Positions 43,760 to 54,310 of a stretch of 64,000 nucleotides of DNA are shown here, one piece after another; position 1 is the stretch's first letter; the number at the start of each line of letters is the position of its first letter. The notes below the pieces were generated by a model, which did no database searches, was not told the DNA's origin, and saw only the letters and a program-made list of their open reading frames with translations. A program made the position numbers and the translations under genes. The DNA is taken from positions 13,659,721 through 13,723,720 of the forward strand of contig OU862928.1 in NCBI GenBank assembly GCA_917880885.1, given 5' to 3'. The DNA is from Limnephilus marmoratus. Lineage: Eukaryota; Arthropoda; Insecta; Trichoptera; Limnephilidae.

Positions 43760-44373
43760 GCGGAGAGTGAATAATATTTTTTGTTCGTTTATGTTCATTT
43801 TTTGTTCGCTTTAGGATTATTATTATGTTTGTTGATTTCCAGCTGCTCTAAAATATCAAGTTTACGTCCTTTATTTTGGATGTGTAAAGGAGTTGGTTTA
43901 TTATCATCGCTAAGTGAGTGATTCTCTTCTAGGAGGTGTCTGGCAAATTGAGATTGAATTTTATTATTGTTTTTAAATGATCGTATGTGCTCTTTGAATC
44001 TAGTATTAAAGTACCGGTCAGTTTATCCAACATAAACTGCGTTGCATTCGTCACACTGGAGTTTATAAATGCCGCTATTTTTTAGTTTCGGTGTTTTACT
44101 TTTCGAGTTTTTAAGGCATGATCCCAGATTATGATTAGTGCGGAAAGCAATGTCTAATCCACAATTTTTGAGAACTTTAGCAATTTTATTAGATGTAGGT
44201 CCGACAAATTCCAAACACGCAAATTTATTATTCGTTTTATTATTAATCGTTGGGTAAATTGAGTTAGGGTTAATTTTGTGTTTTTTATGATTAATTATTT
44301 TATCAATGTCTCTACCCTTGAAGTCGTTATTTTTTGCGATAGATAAAATTATATTTTTTTCCTTTTCTAACTA
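43760..44373 (-). pseudogene. Penelope GIY-YIG endonuclease, inverted partial copy
   Basis: The minus-strand frame repeats the C-terminal part of the main copy, with EFVGPTSNKIAKVLKNCGLD and GIYKLQCDECNAVYVG. A TAA then replaces the Gln codon of the following GQTGR motif near 44022. It breaks off at 44373 against a direct-orientation N-terminal fragment. Confidence 0.8.
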
Positions 44374-44456
44374 TTAACTTATCAAACACAATTTTTGAAA
44401 AAAAAGAAATAAATTTATTAGATAAAGGCTTCAAATATAAAATTAATTGAATTAAT

Positions 44457-44695
44457 TAATTAAGAAATTGGAAATGAGTCATAATAAATACCTCTCTAGA
44501 AATAGTATAAATATATCGTCTATATGTGGCATGACCACAGTTTGATAATGCCTTCAGAAGGCGAAACAGCTGTCACGCGTAACAATAATTACACAGCAGA
44601 ACCTGTTTAAAAATAATAATATTATTGATTATATAATAAAAAAATAAAAATTAAACTGGAGTTCTACAAATTAAACTTGATAACAAAAAATAAAT
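44457..44695 (+). repeat. Penelope pseudo-LTR, upstream copy
   Basis: Direct copy in front of the main coding region, containing the motif GATAATGCC...GGCGAAACAGCTGTC (44541-44575) and a CAGCAGAACCTGTTTAAA block. Pseudo-LTRs in this class can carry the promoter and hammerhead ribozymes. Confidence 0.7.
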
Positions 44696-47115
44696 TGAAG
44701 GTAGCTGATATAGCTACCCAAGTGATCTTTTACAGACGATTAAAATTAAAACATCGGAAAATAGTGCAAAACCTGTGGTTTAACCAAGAGTGTTTGAAGT
44801 TAAACGTGATCCCCAAGTACGTACACATTTCTACCAAAAGCAAATCCTCGTCAGCTATAAAAACGGTGCAACGAGCACAGAGGATATGGCTGAAGGAGGA
44901 GACTAAAGAGTGTTGTCGAAAAAGGGACATAATTCTTCACTACATCAAGGTTTTGCACTCTGAATTAACTTTTAAACTTCATCCATAGGAATTTGATGCC
45001 CTGGATTACGATACTTGTGAACACATCAGCGGAATTATGTTTGATAAATTCAAAACTCAAGAAAATAAGATTAAAAAACTTGTCGAAACTAAAAATAAAA
45101 ATGTCAAAATAAACGAAGATCAAAGTAATAAAAATATGGAATTTTACAAAAAAACTATTAACCTATCAGACACAAGTTTTGAAAAAGAAGAAATAAATTT
45201 ATTAGATAAAGGCTTCAAATATAAAATTAATTCAGTAATCACTAAAAAACAAATTGAAATTTTGGCTATTGATACAGAAATTTCTCTGTCTAAAGTTAAA
45301 AATAATGGCTTACCTAAACAAATAACCGCAGATATTTTGAGAAAAACTTTGAAACCGACCACTAAAAATAAATACAATAATAAAGAAACGGAAATTTTAA
45401 ATGACATTAAAACTAAAATTAAAAATCACGACCTCACAATTACTAAGACAGATAAGGGAAATTCGGTAGTTATCTTAAACAAAGTCGATTACATAAATAA
45501 AGTGGAAGCATTCTTAAAGCCAAAAGAATTTGAAATCTTAAATAAGGATCCAACGGACAAAATTTCAGTAAACGTACGAAACCTAATTAATAATTGTAAA
45601 TCAATATTCTCAAATAAATACGCCCAAAGAAGTGCAATGGTAATGAATCCAAGGGCTCCTGCACTGTACGGGCAACCAAAAATTCATAAAGTAAATATTC
45701 CCATCCGACCCGTCGTTTCCTTCATAAATGCCCCAACAACATTTACTCGCCAAAAAACTTAATTTTCTCTTCAAACATTATACTAAATTCTCTTCAAAAT
45801 ATAGCGTTAAAAATTCTCTAGAAGTTATAAATAAAATTCAAAACTTAGATCTCCCACATAACTGCCAATTTGTATCTTTAGACGTCGTAAGCCTTTTTAG
45901 CAATATCCCTATCCAAGAGTGCCTTAAAATCATTAAAGATATATTAGATAAATCTAACATAAATCCAGTAATTAAAAAAGACTTATTAGACTTATTTAAA
46001 ATATGCCTGGAGACAAACTACTTTGCATTTAACGATAAATTCTATCAAAAAAACGACGGCTTGCCTATGGGGTCACCGTTAAGTTCTCTTCTTGCCGAAA
46101 TATTCATGGACTATATCGAAAATCAAATTTTAGACTCAATCTTTAGCAAATACATAATTTACTATGTACGTCATGTTGATGACATTTTGATCTGTTGGAA
46201 AGGTACCAACAGACAATTAGACCTTTTCGTTTCATTAGCTAACTCCATCAACCGTAAAATCTGCTTTACGGTCGAAAGAGAGTGTAATAATTAAATAATT
46301 TTTCAGACTTAACAATCGGCAGAGAAAATAATAAACATACATTTGAAATTTTCCGTAAGCCTACGTTTACCGATACGACCATTAATTCTAAATCTTTGCA
46401 CCCATGGTCACATAAATTATCTGCTTATCACTCGATGATACACAGACTTACTAACGTCCCGCTTGACAATAAAGCATACGAAAAGGAAAAAAATATAATT
46501 TTATCAATCGCAAAAAATAACGGCTTCAAGGGTAGAGACATCGATAAAATAATTAATCATAAAAAACACAAAATTAACCTTAACTCAATTTACCCAACGA
46601 TTAATAATAAAACGAATAATGAATTTGCGTGTTTGGAATTTGTCGGACCTACATCTAATAAAATTGCTAAAGTTCTCAAAAATTGTGGATTAGACATTGC
46701 TTTCCGCACTAATCATAATCTGGGATCATCCCTTAAAAACTCGAAAAGTAAAACACCGAAACTAAAAAATAGCGGCATTTATAAACTCCAGTGTGACGAA
46801 TGCAACGCTGTTTATATTGGACAAACTGGCCGGTCCTTTAATACTAGATTCAAAGAGCACATACGATCATTTAAAAACAATAATAAACTTCAATCTCAAT
46901 TTGCCAGACACCTCCTAGAAGAGAATCACTCACTTAGCGATGATATTAAACCAACTCCTTTACACATTCAAAATAAAGGACGTAAACTTGATATTTTAGA
47001 GCAGCTGGAAATCAACAAACATAATAATAATCCTAAAGCTATTTTAATAAACGAACAAAAAAATATAATTCACTCTCCGCTTCTAAATATTTTCAAACCA
47101 ATTCAAAATAATTAA
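44677..47115 (+). pseudogene. Penelope-like reverse transcriptase with GIY-YIG endonuclease
   Basis: This is the N-terminal helical region (44677-44985), a TAG at 44986, then a linker and RT. RT motifs are YGQPKIHK...PIRPVVS, QFVSLDVVSLFSNIP, DGLPMGSPLSS and the catalytic VDD in YYVRHVDDILICW. The C-terminal endonuclease has GIYKLQCDECNAVYIGQTGR, TRFKEH and FARHLLEENHS, the GIY-YIG fold with the preceding Cys-x2-Cys linker. Besides the TAG there is a frameshift near 45745 and another near 46292, so the gene is broken. Penelope-type enzymes use this endonuclease to open target DNA for priming. Family assignment is very firm. Confidence 0.92.
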
Positions 47116-47462
47116 TTATGCTTGAAAAGAAAACCATGAGTCAGCATTTGCAAATGACTCACAATATAATTAGACTATCAGTCGAAGTGGGAAATTACAC
47201 TAATTGGAAAAATAATAACCATTAGTAGTCTGTCATTTTTAATCAGAAATTGGAAATGAGTCATAATAAATACCTCTCTAGAAATAGTATAAATATGTCG
47301 TCTGTATGTGGCATGACCACAGTTTGATAATGCCTTCAGAAGGCGAAACCGCTGTCACGCGTAACAATAATTACACAGCAGAACCTGTTTAAAAATAAAC
47401 TGTTTTTATTAATTTAATAATAATATTATTGATTACATAATAAAAAAATAAAAACGGAAAAA
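47116..47462 (+). repeat. Penelope pseudo-LTR, downstream copy
   Basis: Matches the other two copies over TCATAATAAATACCTCTCTAG through GATAATGCC...GGCGAAACCGCTGTC to the A/T-rich end. The hammerhead-like motif is at 47323-47358, with one change in the palindrome (CCGCTG instead of CAGCTG). Confidence 0.7.
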
Positions 47463-47479
47463 AGTAATTAAAAAAAATC

Positions 47480-47874
47480 TCTCTCTCTGGTTTCAATCCT
47501 AGGATTGGTTTGCAGCAATGTCATCGATTCGTTTCTTCCACTCTTCCCTGTCTTGTGCGGCTCTTTTGAAATCTGCATATGATGAGCATCGCACGTCCAC
47601 CAGCAGGTCCTCCAGGTACTCTCGGCGTGGGCGTCCCCTAGCGTTTGTCCCCTCGGTCATACCCTCCATTATGGCATGCAAGAGGCCTTCCTTTCTTATT
47701 ACATGGCCGATCCATCTTGCGCGCCTTTCGGACAAGGTCCTGAGCAGGTGCCTTCCTCCTTCGATTCTTTGGAGAACCTCTTCATTTGTAATGTGGTCTC
47801 TCCAGGAAATTCCTAATAGTCTTCTATAGGACCACATCTCAAAAGCCTCTAGTCTCCGTTTATCTCTTTCGGAT
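47480..47874 (-). pseudogene. LINE C-terminal domain, 3' half of a twin-primed insertion
   Basis: The minus-strand frame has RRLEAFEMWSYRRLLGISW, RRARWIGHVIRKEGLL and ARGRPRREYLEDLL, ending at a stop near 47499. This is the C-terminal domain that follows RT in a VRQGC-type LINE. The tail near 47482-47492 is a CT/AG repeat. It continues, in the protein, the plus-strand piece at 47893-48565. Confidence 0.75.
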
Positions 47875-47892
47875 ATTATCTCTCGTTTATCT

Positions 47893-48565
47893 CTTCGAGA
47901 TTCTGAAGAGAATTGACATCAAATATAGAGATAGAAGAATAATCCAGGCGCTATACAAGAATGAAGCCGCTATAATTAGATGTGACAATGATACAAAAGA
48001 AGCCAGTATAAAACAAGGGGTGAGACAGGGATGCTCTCTGTCACCTGTTCTTTTTAACGCTTATATACAAAGTGCGATTGACGATTTGAGAGAGAGAATG
48101 AGTCACAGAAAAGGTGTTAAGATACACGAGCAAAAAGTGGATATGATAAGGTTTGCTGACGATATTGCCATGGTTGCTGAAAGCGAAGAAGAACTCCAAG
48201 AGGCCTTAACAATCACGCAAAGCATTCTTCAAAACAATTACAACATGAAGATAAATAAAGACAAAACAAAGCTGCTGACTGTAGGCCGAACGCAACATCA
48301 GATGAGAGTAGAGATGTCAGGAGTTCCACTAAAGAACACCAAGGAGTTTGTCTACCTCGGGAGCAAAATAACATGAGACGGTCGGTCTAAGAGCGAGGTC
48401 AACAGCCGTATACACCAGGCTAGGCTTGCATTCAATAAAAGGTCGAAAATAATAGAATCGAATAATATAGACCTGAAACAGAGAATACTCCTCATAAAGA
48501 CCTATGTATGGAGTATCTTGATGTACGGCTGCGAAACATGGTGCCTATCCGAAAAAACATACGAT
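47893..48565 (+). pseudogene. LINE reverse transcriptase, inverted 5' half of a twin-primed insertion
   Basis: The plus-strand frame has LFEILKRIDIKYRD, KQGVRQGCSLSPVLFN, the catalytic RFADDIAMVAE and KEFVYLGSKIT. A TGA follows (about 48374), then the frame continues as GRSKSEVNSRIH...YGCETWCLSEK. The protein ends exactly where the minus-strand piece starts, and both breakpoints share TATCCGAAA. The endonuclease is absent (5' truncation). Confidence 0.8.
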
Positions 48566-48570
48566 TAAGA

Positions 48571-49101
48571 TAAATTACACTTAAAAAGTAGAGATTTAAA
48601 ATTAACGTAAATTTAAAAATAAATAATATTATATAAGGTGATATATATATTATAAAAATGATATTTTTAATAAGTGTTGTGTGATTGTGGGTGATTGTGT
48701 TTTATATTGGTTATGTGTGTTTTTATTTTTATTTTATGCTATGATATTTTGGTAGTATTGTCTATTTTGGTCTTTAATCCATTTTGTAATTTAGTGTCGG
48801 AATTTAATTTTGTTTTCCTCAATTTTATTTTCCAGTGTTAGTCTGTTGAATGCTTTTATAGCGTGATATTCGTAGTGTCTTTATTCAAAGCTTGTATTTG
48901 CCGTCGGAGTTTTTAAGTTTTCTTTGTATGCTTGTCTAACTGGTCTGTTTGTGATATTTTGTGTTTGTTGAAGGTTGTTTTTTGGTCAATAATGTAATTT
49001 AGTAGCGATTTAACGTATAATTGTTGTATGTCTAGTACGTCACAACGGTTGAATATTTGGTCTGTATCAGTAAGTCTATGTTTTTTAAGTATTTCCTTTA
49101 A
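48571..49101 (-). other. LINE-D end of ORF2 and 3' region
   Basis: Minus-strand sequence continuing LINE-D after the MITE. The protein phase KTI|LKEILKKH joins across the TTAA site. The remaining stretch has short Lys/Asn-rich frames and then A/T-rich 3' sequence. No distinct tail was recognised. Confidence 0.5.
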
Positions 49102-49660
49102 GAGCGTTTAACCAGCCAGCGGACGAAAATCCACATTTCGTCGAAAGTTGTTCTTACGATCGTGCAGGGCGGTTACAATAAGAAAGATTAATTATTCTCC
49201 GTACCAGCTTTTTTAAATTATAACTCAATATCGAATTTATTTCAATTCAAATTAGCTTTAATTTATACCTTCATCAAAAAATGCTGAAAGGCGTGATGAG
49301 AAAACTATTAAAGCAATGTACTTTTTGTAGTTATTTTGTGATTATAAGTATTTATCATTTTTCAATAATGTCTAAATTTAATAAGAATGTAAAAAAAATC
49401 TGAAATATATTAGTATAATTTATTATATTAGTATATTAATATAAAAACTTTTTTGAAAATTGAACAAATCTGCCAACGACCTATGGAATAAACCTATTAT
49501 ACTAAAAATTTAAAAAATTTCTCAAAATTTATTACATACGAATGCTGGATAAAAGAACAATCTTTCGAAATCCATTTATAATTTTTTGTGGAAAAGAGTC
49601 AATACGTCTAAAAACTTTTTTGAAAATGACGTATTTCCGGTTTTCTCTGGTAATGCCCTC
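49102..49660. mobile_element. TTAA-site MITE, copy 2 (559 bp)
   Basis: Flanked by TTAA at 49098-49101 and 49661-49664. The ends GAGCGTTTAACCAG and (reverse complement) GAGGGCATTACCAG form a 14-bp imperfect inverted repeat. It interrupts the LINE-D frame exactly at the TTAA, which proves insertion. Matches 31246-31949. Confidence 0.8.
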
Positions 49661-49852
49661 TTAAGATCGTTTTCTGCGCAATTTCCAGGTGTTCGATAGC
49701 TGAGTTTGTTGCTCCTCCCCAAGCAATTATTCCATATTCTATTATAGGCTGACATAGAGCAAAATATATTGTTTTTATTTGTTGTATTTTTGTATCGGAC
49801 GTGATTTGACCATAACATAATTGTTTTAAATGTATAATTAATGAATAAATCG
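49661..49852 (-). pseudogene. LINE-D ORF2, C-terminal region
   Basis: The minus strand encodes IYFALCQPIIEYGIIAWGGATNSAIEHLEIAQKTI with at least one frame change. This is the conserved region after RT, comparable to YGIIGWGG in LINE-E. Confidence 0.7.
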
Positions 49853-50847
49853 ATTGCGTGGGTCAACTAATTCCAAAGGGATAAAAAAACAAAACTTGAC
49901 CCCTCCACTCCCTTTTTCCTCACCTCTGTGTACTGTGTCTCTTATTTTGTTACTTTGCATAAATTTGTGATTTGTGCAAAGCCTTCTTGGTCTGTTGTAC
50001 ATACCTACAACCCTTTGACCTTTGCGCAAATTCAAATTTATGCAAAGCTATTCATATTTCTTTACGCACCCAATTTGTGCAAAACCATATATTGTTATCC
50101 TGCACAAATTGGCTCTATGTTTTCTTCTATTTTGTGCAAAGTGGTTATTTGTATACGTACCTACTCACTTTGTTACTTTCATAAAATCTACCATGTCTTG
50201 TACAAACTCTGTAAATTATGTAATTGTGCAAACTCACAAACAAAATAAATATCAAGGAAGCGTAGAGAGTCGGACAGATGTTGCGAGATGGTAAGAACGC
50301 CCGGTGACCGCCGGCGCATTCGAAACCTTTGCCCGGTCTGATTCCGAGATCTCAATTCTCGGAATTAAGGGGAGACAAAAGGCTAAGACCGGCTGTTTCC
50401 CCTTTAAATAGTGCACTAAAAGCGCTGGACCGGTAGAGTTCCTGCATCTGTCCCGCCTCTACTCCGCTCCACCTCCCTTCTTCCCCTCGCCTTCAACCGT
50501 TTCTCCCTTTACCTACGGCAAGTTGGACTTCTTCTCTCCTCTGGCCTGCCCACACTGAAGAACCTATACAATTTGTCGAAACGCCTTTCTCAAGGCGAAG
50601 GTACCCTCCTCTGCGCTCTACCTACCTCCCTTCCCCTTGCCCTCGATCCGTTTCTCCCTTTCTACCTACAATTTCTCCCCGTTTTCCCTCGCTTTCTCCC
50701 CATTTCTCCCTTTTTCCCTACATTTACCCCACTTTTCCCTCTACCTACCCTTTCTCTCCCCTTCTCCCGCAGGCGTCGAAACGGCCAGCCGGTCCCCCTC
50801 CCACTACATCGTCTGTGCGGGTGGCGATTACAGTGCCAAGCATCCCG
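49853..50847. mobile_element. Unidentified 1-kb insertion in LINE-D (possible solo LTR)
   Basis: The LINE-D protein frame stops at NIRNIYKI (50848) and resumes at DLFINYTFKT (49852). The inserted block starts TGCGTGGGTCAAC and ends CCCGTACA on the plus strand, so it has TG...CA ends but no clear target duplication. It has a GC-rich part (50270-50560), a CTATTTAAAGG box on the minus strand near 50404, and long pyrimidine runs. Repeated GTGCAAA motifs occur at 49970-50235. The element class is unknown. Confidence 0.4.
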
Positions 50848-52136
50848 TACAATTTTGTATATATTTCTTATGTTTAGGAAAATGTGTATCGTTTTGAGGA
50901 GTTTATTTGTGACTTGTTTGATGTGATGTGTCCATCTAAGGTTATGGTCAATTATGATTCCTAGATACTTTATTTGTTCTTTTTTTTCTAGAGGAGGGCA
51001 AACGCAGATGTTGGTGTTTAAACATTCGTGTATTATTATGGTGTTTGTGTTATTTTTTGGCTGTCCTGTGCTATTTATACTGTACGTTGTGAATTTTGTT
51101 TTCGATATGTTTAGTGTAAGCGTGTTTGAGTCTAGCCATGATTTCACTCGCGTGATTCCTAAATTCGCTATGTTGTATGCATTTTTCCAATCCTTAGATT
51201 TGAAGAGTAAAACTGTATCGTCTGCATAAATATTTCACCGTCTATTTTCATGCTGCAAAGTTCATTAATGTAAATAGTGAAAAGAACGGGCCCTAGTATG
51301 CTTCCTTGTGGAACTCCATATGTAATCGGTAGTGGCTTGCTAATATGGTTGTTAATTTTTACTTGCTGTGTTCTATTACTCATATAAGTTTTTAATAGTT
51401 GGAGTTCCTTGCCTTTGATGCCTATGTTTTCTAATTTTTTAAAAAGCGTTTGGTGGCAGATTGAATCGAAAGCTTTAGCTTAATCTAGGTATATCGCCAT
51501 GCATTTATACCCTTGATCTAAATTGCTATTTATATAGTCTATTGTACACGCCAAAGCTTATTTTGTGCCTATTTTTTCTTTAAATCCATATTGTTTTTCC
51601 GAGATTAATTTATTTTCTTCAGGTATATTATAATTTGGTTTTTTATTACTCTTTCGAAAATTTTTGAAAGCGAGTTTAACAATGTGATAGGTCTATAGTT
51701 AGTTATTTGCATTTTGTCTCCGGATTTGTAAATAGGGATCACCAGTCCTTTTTTAAGAGTACTAGGGAAGCAGGAGTGTGTTATACTTAGATTGATTAAG
51801 TGTGTTATGGGTTTTAAAATTTCGGTTCTTATTATCTTAATGCAATCCGTCGTTATCTCATCTAATCCAGGAGCAACACGGTTTTTTAATGTGTTTATTA
51901 TTTTGTCAATTTCCTCTTCCGAAGTTGTTTTTATTGCAAATCTGTGTTGTGTCGGTTGTGTATTGATGTTTGAACTGTTTGTTTGTGATATTGTGTTTGT
52001 GTTGAGAATTTTACGGTTCGCTAAGACTTTTCCTATACTTGCAAAGAAGTTATTTACATGATTTGCTATAGTTTCTTTAATTGTATTGGCGTCTACTTTT
52101 TTTGAGTTAATTGTTATGATGCAGTACAAATCCTTA
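50848..52136 (-). pseudogene. LINE-D reverse transcriptase
   Basis: The frames together give KNRVAPGLDEITTD, LVIPIYKSGDKMQITNYRPITLL, YGVPQGSILGPVLFTIYINEL, then YADDTVLLF and LTLNISKTKF...KYLGIIIDHNLRW. A frameshift lies just before YADD near 51230, and a stop or shift near 51400-51600 breaks the palm region (the AFD area reads with a stop). The domain is complete in content but not translatable. Confidence 0.8.
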
Positions 52137-52500
52137 TTCTTTTTTTTTTTTTTTACTTGAGCTCCACACAGGAGGCCCTGAGGAAAATAATTTCCCTCAG
52201 GGCCTATGTCATCTTTGGGGATGCTGCGTGGAGGATTTTTTTTAGGGAAAGGAAGGAGAGGAGAGTTCGGGGAAGGAAAAGGGTTTAAGGGGTGGGTAGG
52301 AATCTGGGGTTCAGTGCGTCCTGCTAGACAAACCTTACCCCATGTACCCGGGCACCCCTGCTAAATCACCAAACGTAGCGAACCACTTGGGGTGACCTAT
52401 GGCAGAGGTGTTGGTTATCCAATAAAGGTTCCCGGGGCGGTGGTACCCAATCCCGCCTTCCAAATTGAAATTTTGAATTGAAAATTGAAAAAAATTCCTT
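52137..52500 (-). mobile_element. LINE 3' tail with strong terminal hairpin
   Basis: A T-run at 52140-52154 (poly-A on the minus strand) is followed by a perfect 11-bp inverted repeat AGGCCCTGAGG...CCTCAGGGCCT (about 52173-52205). A GC-rich 3' region with GGGGTGCCCGGGTACATGGGG then runs on the minus strand. No RT remains. It marks the left edge of the composite insert in LINE-D. Confidence 0.6.
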
Positions 52501-52647
52501 TCTTTAAATATAATTATTAACATCTTTATCATTTGTACTGCATCCTAACATCTCTACCCGTCGAAATCATCATTAGGTACGAACTTGTTTATTATTTATT
52601 AGAGTGCCAGCTCTGATTTTATCTACGACCAGAGTCGACACCCTGGA

Positions 52648-53560
52648 TCAGTTCCGCGGAAATACTTCACTTTTTGCGTGTTTACTGAATTTACCCAGCC
52701 CCGGCGAAAACACTTCTGGAAACTCGTTGTAAATCATTTCAATTTTGTCTTTGATTGTTGAAACCGAATTATCCATCACTGGAACTATCTTCAGATTAAA
52801 AGCCTCCATGAAGTCCCGACCTACTATCAATTCCGAGCCATTAATCACAACAGTAAATAATAACTTGTTTTTGATATTATTGTATTCCACGGTAAAACAA
52901 GCACTACCTACAAGATTAAGTGGTTTACCATCGTATCCAGATAAAGTACGCTTATCAGGTGACAATGTTACATCCCTAAAATATCGGTTGAAAATAAAAT
53001 CCGGCATGACCGACATACTGGCGCCTGAATCAATCGTAGCGGCACATTTTAATTTATTAATTATTATATTAGCCCTAAACGGATTAATGTAAGAAATCCT
53101 ATTAATAACCTTCTCCCGGGATTGTTCAAAAATCGGATAAACATTGTGATTCTTACAGAATTTCTTCAAATGCCCTATTTTGTGACGCGTTCCGAACTCG
53201 CAAAACGAAGATAATCCTCGTAAACGCACTGCAAAATCCCTGACTAATTCACCAAGCGATTGCTTGGCCTGATAAAAATTTTCTCGTTCCTTGAACACCG
53301 ATCGCGGTCTGGAATAATGTTTCTCAATTAATTCTATTAACTGATCGAATGCCACGTCTGTAACTTTAGAAGGAAAACATAAGTTGATCAAAAGAGTTAA
53401 TGTCTCCGCTTCTAGAAGATTTAGCAAATATGCGCGTTTCTGTGAAGCATCTAACTTAGTCGTTTTATGTCATCACGAATTAGAAGGAACTGTTCTAACC
53501 TCAGGCGAAACAAACTCCAATCCCCATTAACGTGAGAGAACCTGGAAATTCCGCCCGATT
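52648..53560 (-). pseudogene. Ty3/gypsy Gag-protease fragment (element G4)
   Basis: From ATG near 53560 (MESGGISRFSHVNGDW) the gag matches the Ty3/gypsy capsid type: LNLLEAETLTLLINLCFPS...ENFYQAKQSLGELVRDFAVRLRGLSSFCEFG. A frameshift lies near 53455. After CEFGTRHK the sequence jumps directly to a knuckle remnant (IGHLKKFC) and the protease (AATIDSGASMSVM, GRDFMEAF), so most of nucleocapsid is deleted. It ends after EVFSPGLGKFSKHAK, just before RT. RT and integrase are absent. Element orientation is minus. Confidence 0.8.
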
Positions 53561-53689
53561 CCATGATCGCCCACACCAAAAAAAAACACACCCGGCAACA
53601 ATAACACCTTCCAGAAAAAGAAACAAAACAACCTGACACCAGGAACCGGCGCCTTTGCAGTCCAGGCGCCCAGCCGCTTCCAGGATTAT

Positions 53690-53860
53690 CAATACCGGGC
53701 TGGCCTTAGTTACCCAGGGTCCCGTAATTTCCTCTTCTCCACTGTATATTACCGGGCTGGACTTAGTTACCCAGGGTCCCGTAAGTAATTTTCCTCTTCT
53801 TTCCTGTATTACCGGGCTGGACTTAGTTACCCAGGGTCCCGTGATTTTCCTCTTCTTTCC
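53690..53860 (+). repeat. Three tandem repeats in the G4 leader
   Basis: A unit of about 65 bp containing TACCGGGCTGGACTTAGTTA and CCCAGGGTCCCGTAA is repeated three times between the G4 LTR and gag. On the minus strand it reads as the peptide TGPWVTKSSPVI in each unit, with no known function. Untranslated leader repeats are the simplest reading. Confidence 0.7.
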
Positions 53861-54035
53861 TCCTTCTCCACTGTCTCCTATTATGCCCTGAAAATCTCCT
53901 GATGGATGGCACTTCAGCGGTGCCCCAAGTGATTTATTGTCACCTTCGGGAGATTTTTGCAAGTCACGATCCCTGTCACGACTTGCCGCAATCTGATAAA
54001 CAGTCTGGCGTGTAATCCTTTTTAGCTGCGCCACT

Positions 54036-54310
54036 TGTGATGTCCTGTACTGCAGGTAATACTGGGCCCTTAATCTCCAGTATCTCTCTTGGATGTTTTC
54101 AAGGTTACTTATTTAAAACACGTAGTATCTTTGGTACACGGAGACTGTTTATTGGAATATAATATTTACAGTGTTGGCTGTAAGCCGCCTAACGAGAAAG
54201 AACGGCACGAGCTCTGTGCTCGCTATTATATTGTGCCGATGCCCGGCCGCTTCGGCTAGGTTCGGTATTCCCGAACCTACCCGACAGATACTCATATAAC
54301 CAACACTACA
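54036..54310 (-). repeat. G4 5' LTR (275 bp) and primer-binding site
   Basis: On the minus strand it starts TGTAGTGTTGG and ends GACATCACA. It contains CCAATAAACAG as a likely polyadenylation signal. Directly after it comes AGTGGCGCAG (54026-54035), a TGGCGCAG primer-binding site like that of the Drosophila 17.6/297 group (tRNA-Ser). The leader and gag follow in order. Confidence 0.65.

Larger units (their letters stand above)
43351..47462 (+). mobile_element. Penelope-like element with direct and inverted partial copies
   Basis: A full-length-like plus-strand copy (44457-47462) is preceded by an inverted 3' part (43351-44373) and an 80-bp direct fragment of the N-terminal coding region (44374-44456). 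Pseudo-LTRs occur at 43351-43620 (inverted), 44457-44695 and 47116-47462. Such tangled tandem and inverted copies are typical of Penelope-like elements. A similar AAAAACGGAAxAAAGTA string lies on both outer sides (32135 before G2a, and 47450), a possible target duplication. G2a inserted at the left edge. Confidence 0.85.

Noticed and set aside
53501..54034. 177-codon frame with repeated TGPWVTKSSPVI peptide.
   Set aside because: Lies in the untranslated leader of G4 before gag; repeats are nucleotide-level tandem repeats.
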